Positions 5,067 to 5,583 of a DNA stretch of 5,583 bases are shown here, piece after piece. Location of the stretch: positions 1 through 5,583 of the forward strand of contig JAFAWI010000310.1 in assembly GCA_019241915.1 (NCBI GenBank), in the 5' to 3' direction. The DNA is from Alphaproteobacteria bacterium (GTDB lineage: Bacteria > Pseudomonadota > Alphaproteobacteria > ATCC43930 > CGMCC-115725). The notes under the pieces were generated by a model that made no database searches, was not told where the DNA came from, and saw only the letters and a list, made by a program, of their open reading frames with translations. Position 1 is the first letter of the stretch; the number at the start of each line of letters is the position of its first letter. Made by a program: the position numbers and the translations under genes.

Positions 5067-5583
5067 ATGAGGGATTTAGGAGGTAAGGTCGCAATTGTGA
5101 CAGGCGGCGCGAGCGGCATTGGCTTGGCGCTGGGTCACGCATTCGCGAACGCTGGGGCAAAGGTGATGCTTGCCGATATCGAGGAAGCCGCGCTTCGCGA
5201 TGCGGTTGCGAGGCTGGAGGCGACCGGAGCCGATGTTCGCGGTGTCGTCTGCGATGTCGCCGACCCAATGTCGGTCGATCAGGCCGCCGACGAAACGATC
5301 GCCGCCTTCGGGAGGGTGCACATTCTCTGCAACAACGCAGGGGTTGGTGCAGCAAGCAATATCGACAATATCCGGCTCGACAGTTGGCGCTGGGTCCTGG
5401 ACGTCAACCTGATGGGCGTTGTGCACGGCATCCGGTCGTTCTTGCCGCACATCCGCGCTCATGATGAGGGCGGGCACATCGTCAATACCGCGTCGATGGC
5501 AGGGATGCTGGCCGCAGGCCGTGGGATTGAGCCTTACTCCGCGACCAAATTCGCTGTCGTCGCGATATCCGAAGGTTTGGCGG
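5067..5583 (+). CDS. SDR-family NAD(P)-dependent dehydrogenase/reductase, N-terminal part (3' truncated by window)
   Basis: A classical short-chain dehydrogenase/reductase, with 172 residues visible before the right edge cuts it (family proteins are often ~250-300 residues). Motifs appear in order: the cofactor glycine motif TGGASGIG (12-19), CDV (62-64), NNAG (89-92), Asn114 in LDVNLMGV, Ser143 in IVNTASMAG, and YSATK with Tyr157 and Lys161. Asp37 at the end of the second strand (MLADI) favours NAD(H) over NADP(H). The substrate cannot be predicted. ATG 5067, 11 bases after the purQ stop, is the only start that keeps the first Rossmann strand, though its upstream ribosome site is poor. By hand count roughly 15 of the first 40 codons end in A or T, against about 6 in purQ, so the gene may have a different history. 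It could be cotranscribed with purQ. Confidence 0.9.
   Translation, partial: MRDLGGKVAIVTGGASGIGLALGHAFANAGAKVMLADIEEAALRDAVARLEATGADVRGVVCDVADPMSVDQAADETIAAFGRVHILCNNAGVGAASNIDNIRLDSWRWVLDVNLMGVVHGIRSFLPHIRAHDEGGHIVNTASMAGMLAAGRGIEPYSATKFAVVAISEGLA

Noticed and set aside
5078..5099. Strong AGGAGGT at 5078-5084 followed by GTG at 5097 as an alternative SDR start
   Set aside because: Starting there would remove the first Rossmann strand. The AGGAGGT encodes part of the conserved N-terminus, and the spacing of 12 bases is long.
4291..5355. Minus-strand open frame of 354 codons opposite purQ and the SDR gene
   Set aside because: It crosses two well-supported genes and the repeat, is Arg/Ala-rich, and shows no family motifs. 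It is a by-product of high GC content.

Overview
This is a GC-rich stretch that reads as an alphaproteobacterial chromosome. The purC-purS-purQ order, a DUF1476 (F1-ATPase zeta-type) gene beside purC, and a palindromic repeat built on the core CCTCAGGATGAGG all fit that class. A sphingomonad-like genome is a guess from family resemblance only. The window is mainly a de novo purine biosynthesis locus with accessory genes between and after the pur genes.

Layout. Bases 1-230 are the 3' end of purB (adenylosuccinate lyase). It is followed without a gap by a RelE/ParE-type toxin gene (227-480) that carries a one-base frameshift. An intact Phd-like/XRE antitoxin gene follows (505-957), then a TauD/TfdA-type Fe(II)/2-oxoglutarate dioxygenase (954-1826) that overlaps the antitoxin stop by ATGA. 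This rightward group converges on a leftward DUF1476 gene (1943-2260), with a strong hairpin between them. An NRDE/TANGO2-family gene (2323-3093) diverges from DUF1476 across a gap of about 60 bases. A good sigma70-type promoter directly after the NRDE stop leads into purC (3185-3949), purS (3960-4199) and purQ (4366-5055). An SDR-family dehydrogenase (5067 to the window end) begins 11 bases after purQ and is cut by the window edge.

How the genes work together. PurS and PurQ are subunits of FGAM synthase, PurC makes SAICAR, and PurB acts on SAICAR and on adenylosuccinate. The third FGAM synthase subunit, PurL, is not next to purQ, where it often lies. The SDR gene is there instead.

The most unusual points are structural. 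A palindromic repeat of about 115 bases separates purS from purQ. The inserted stretch is itself one open frame of 57 codons that overlaps the purS stop and the purQ start by ATGA at each end, so it could carry ribosomes across. Its first four codons spell MKAA, as do those of purQ, with only third-position differences. The toxin-antitoxin pair lies between purB and the dioxygenase with stop/start overlaps on both outer sides, and its toxin appears broken. I see no CRISPR array, tRNA, rRNA, complete insertion sequence or clearly new system.
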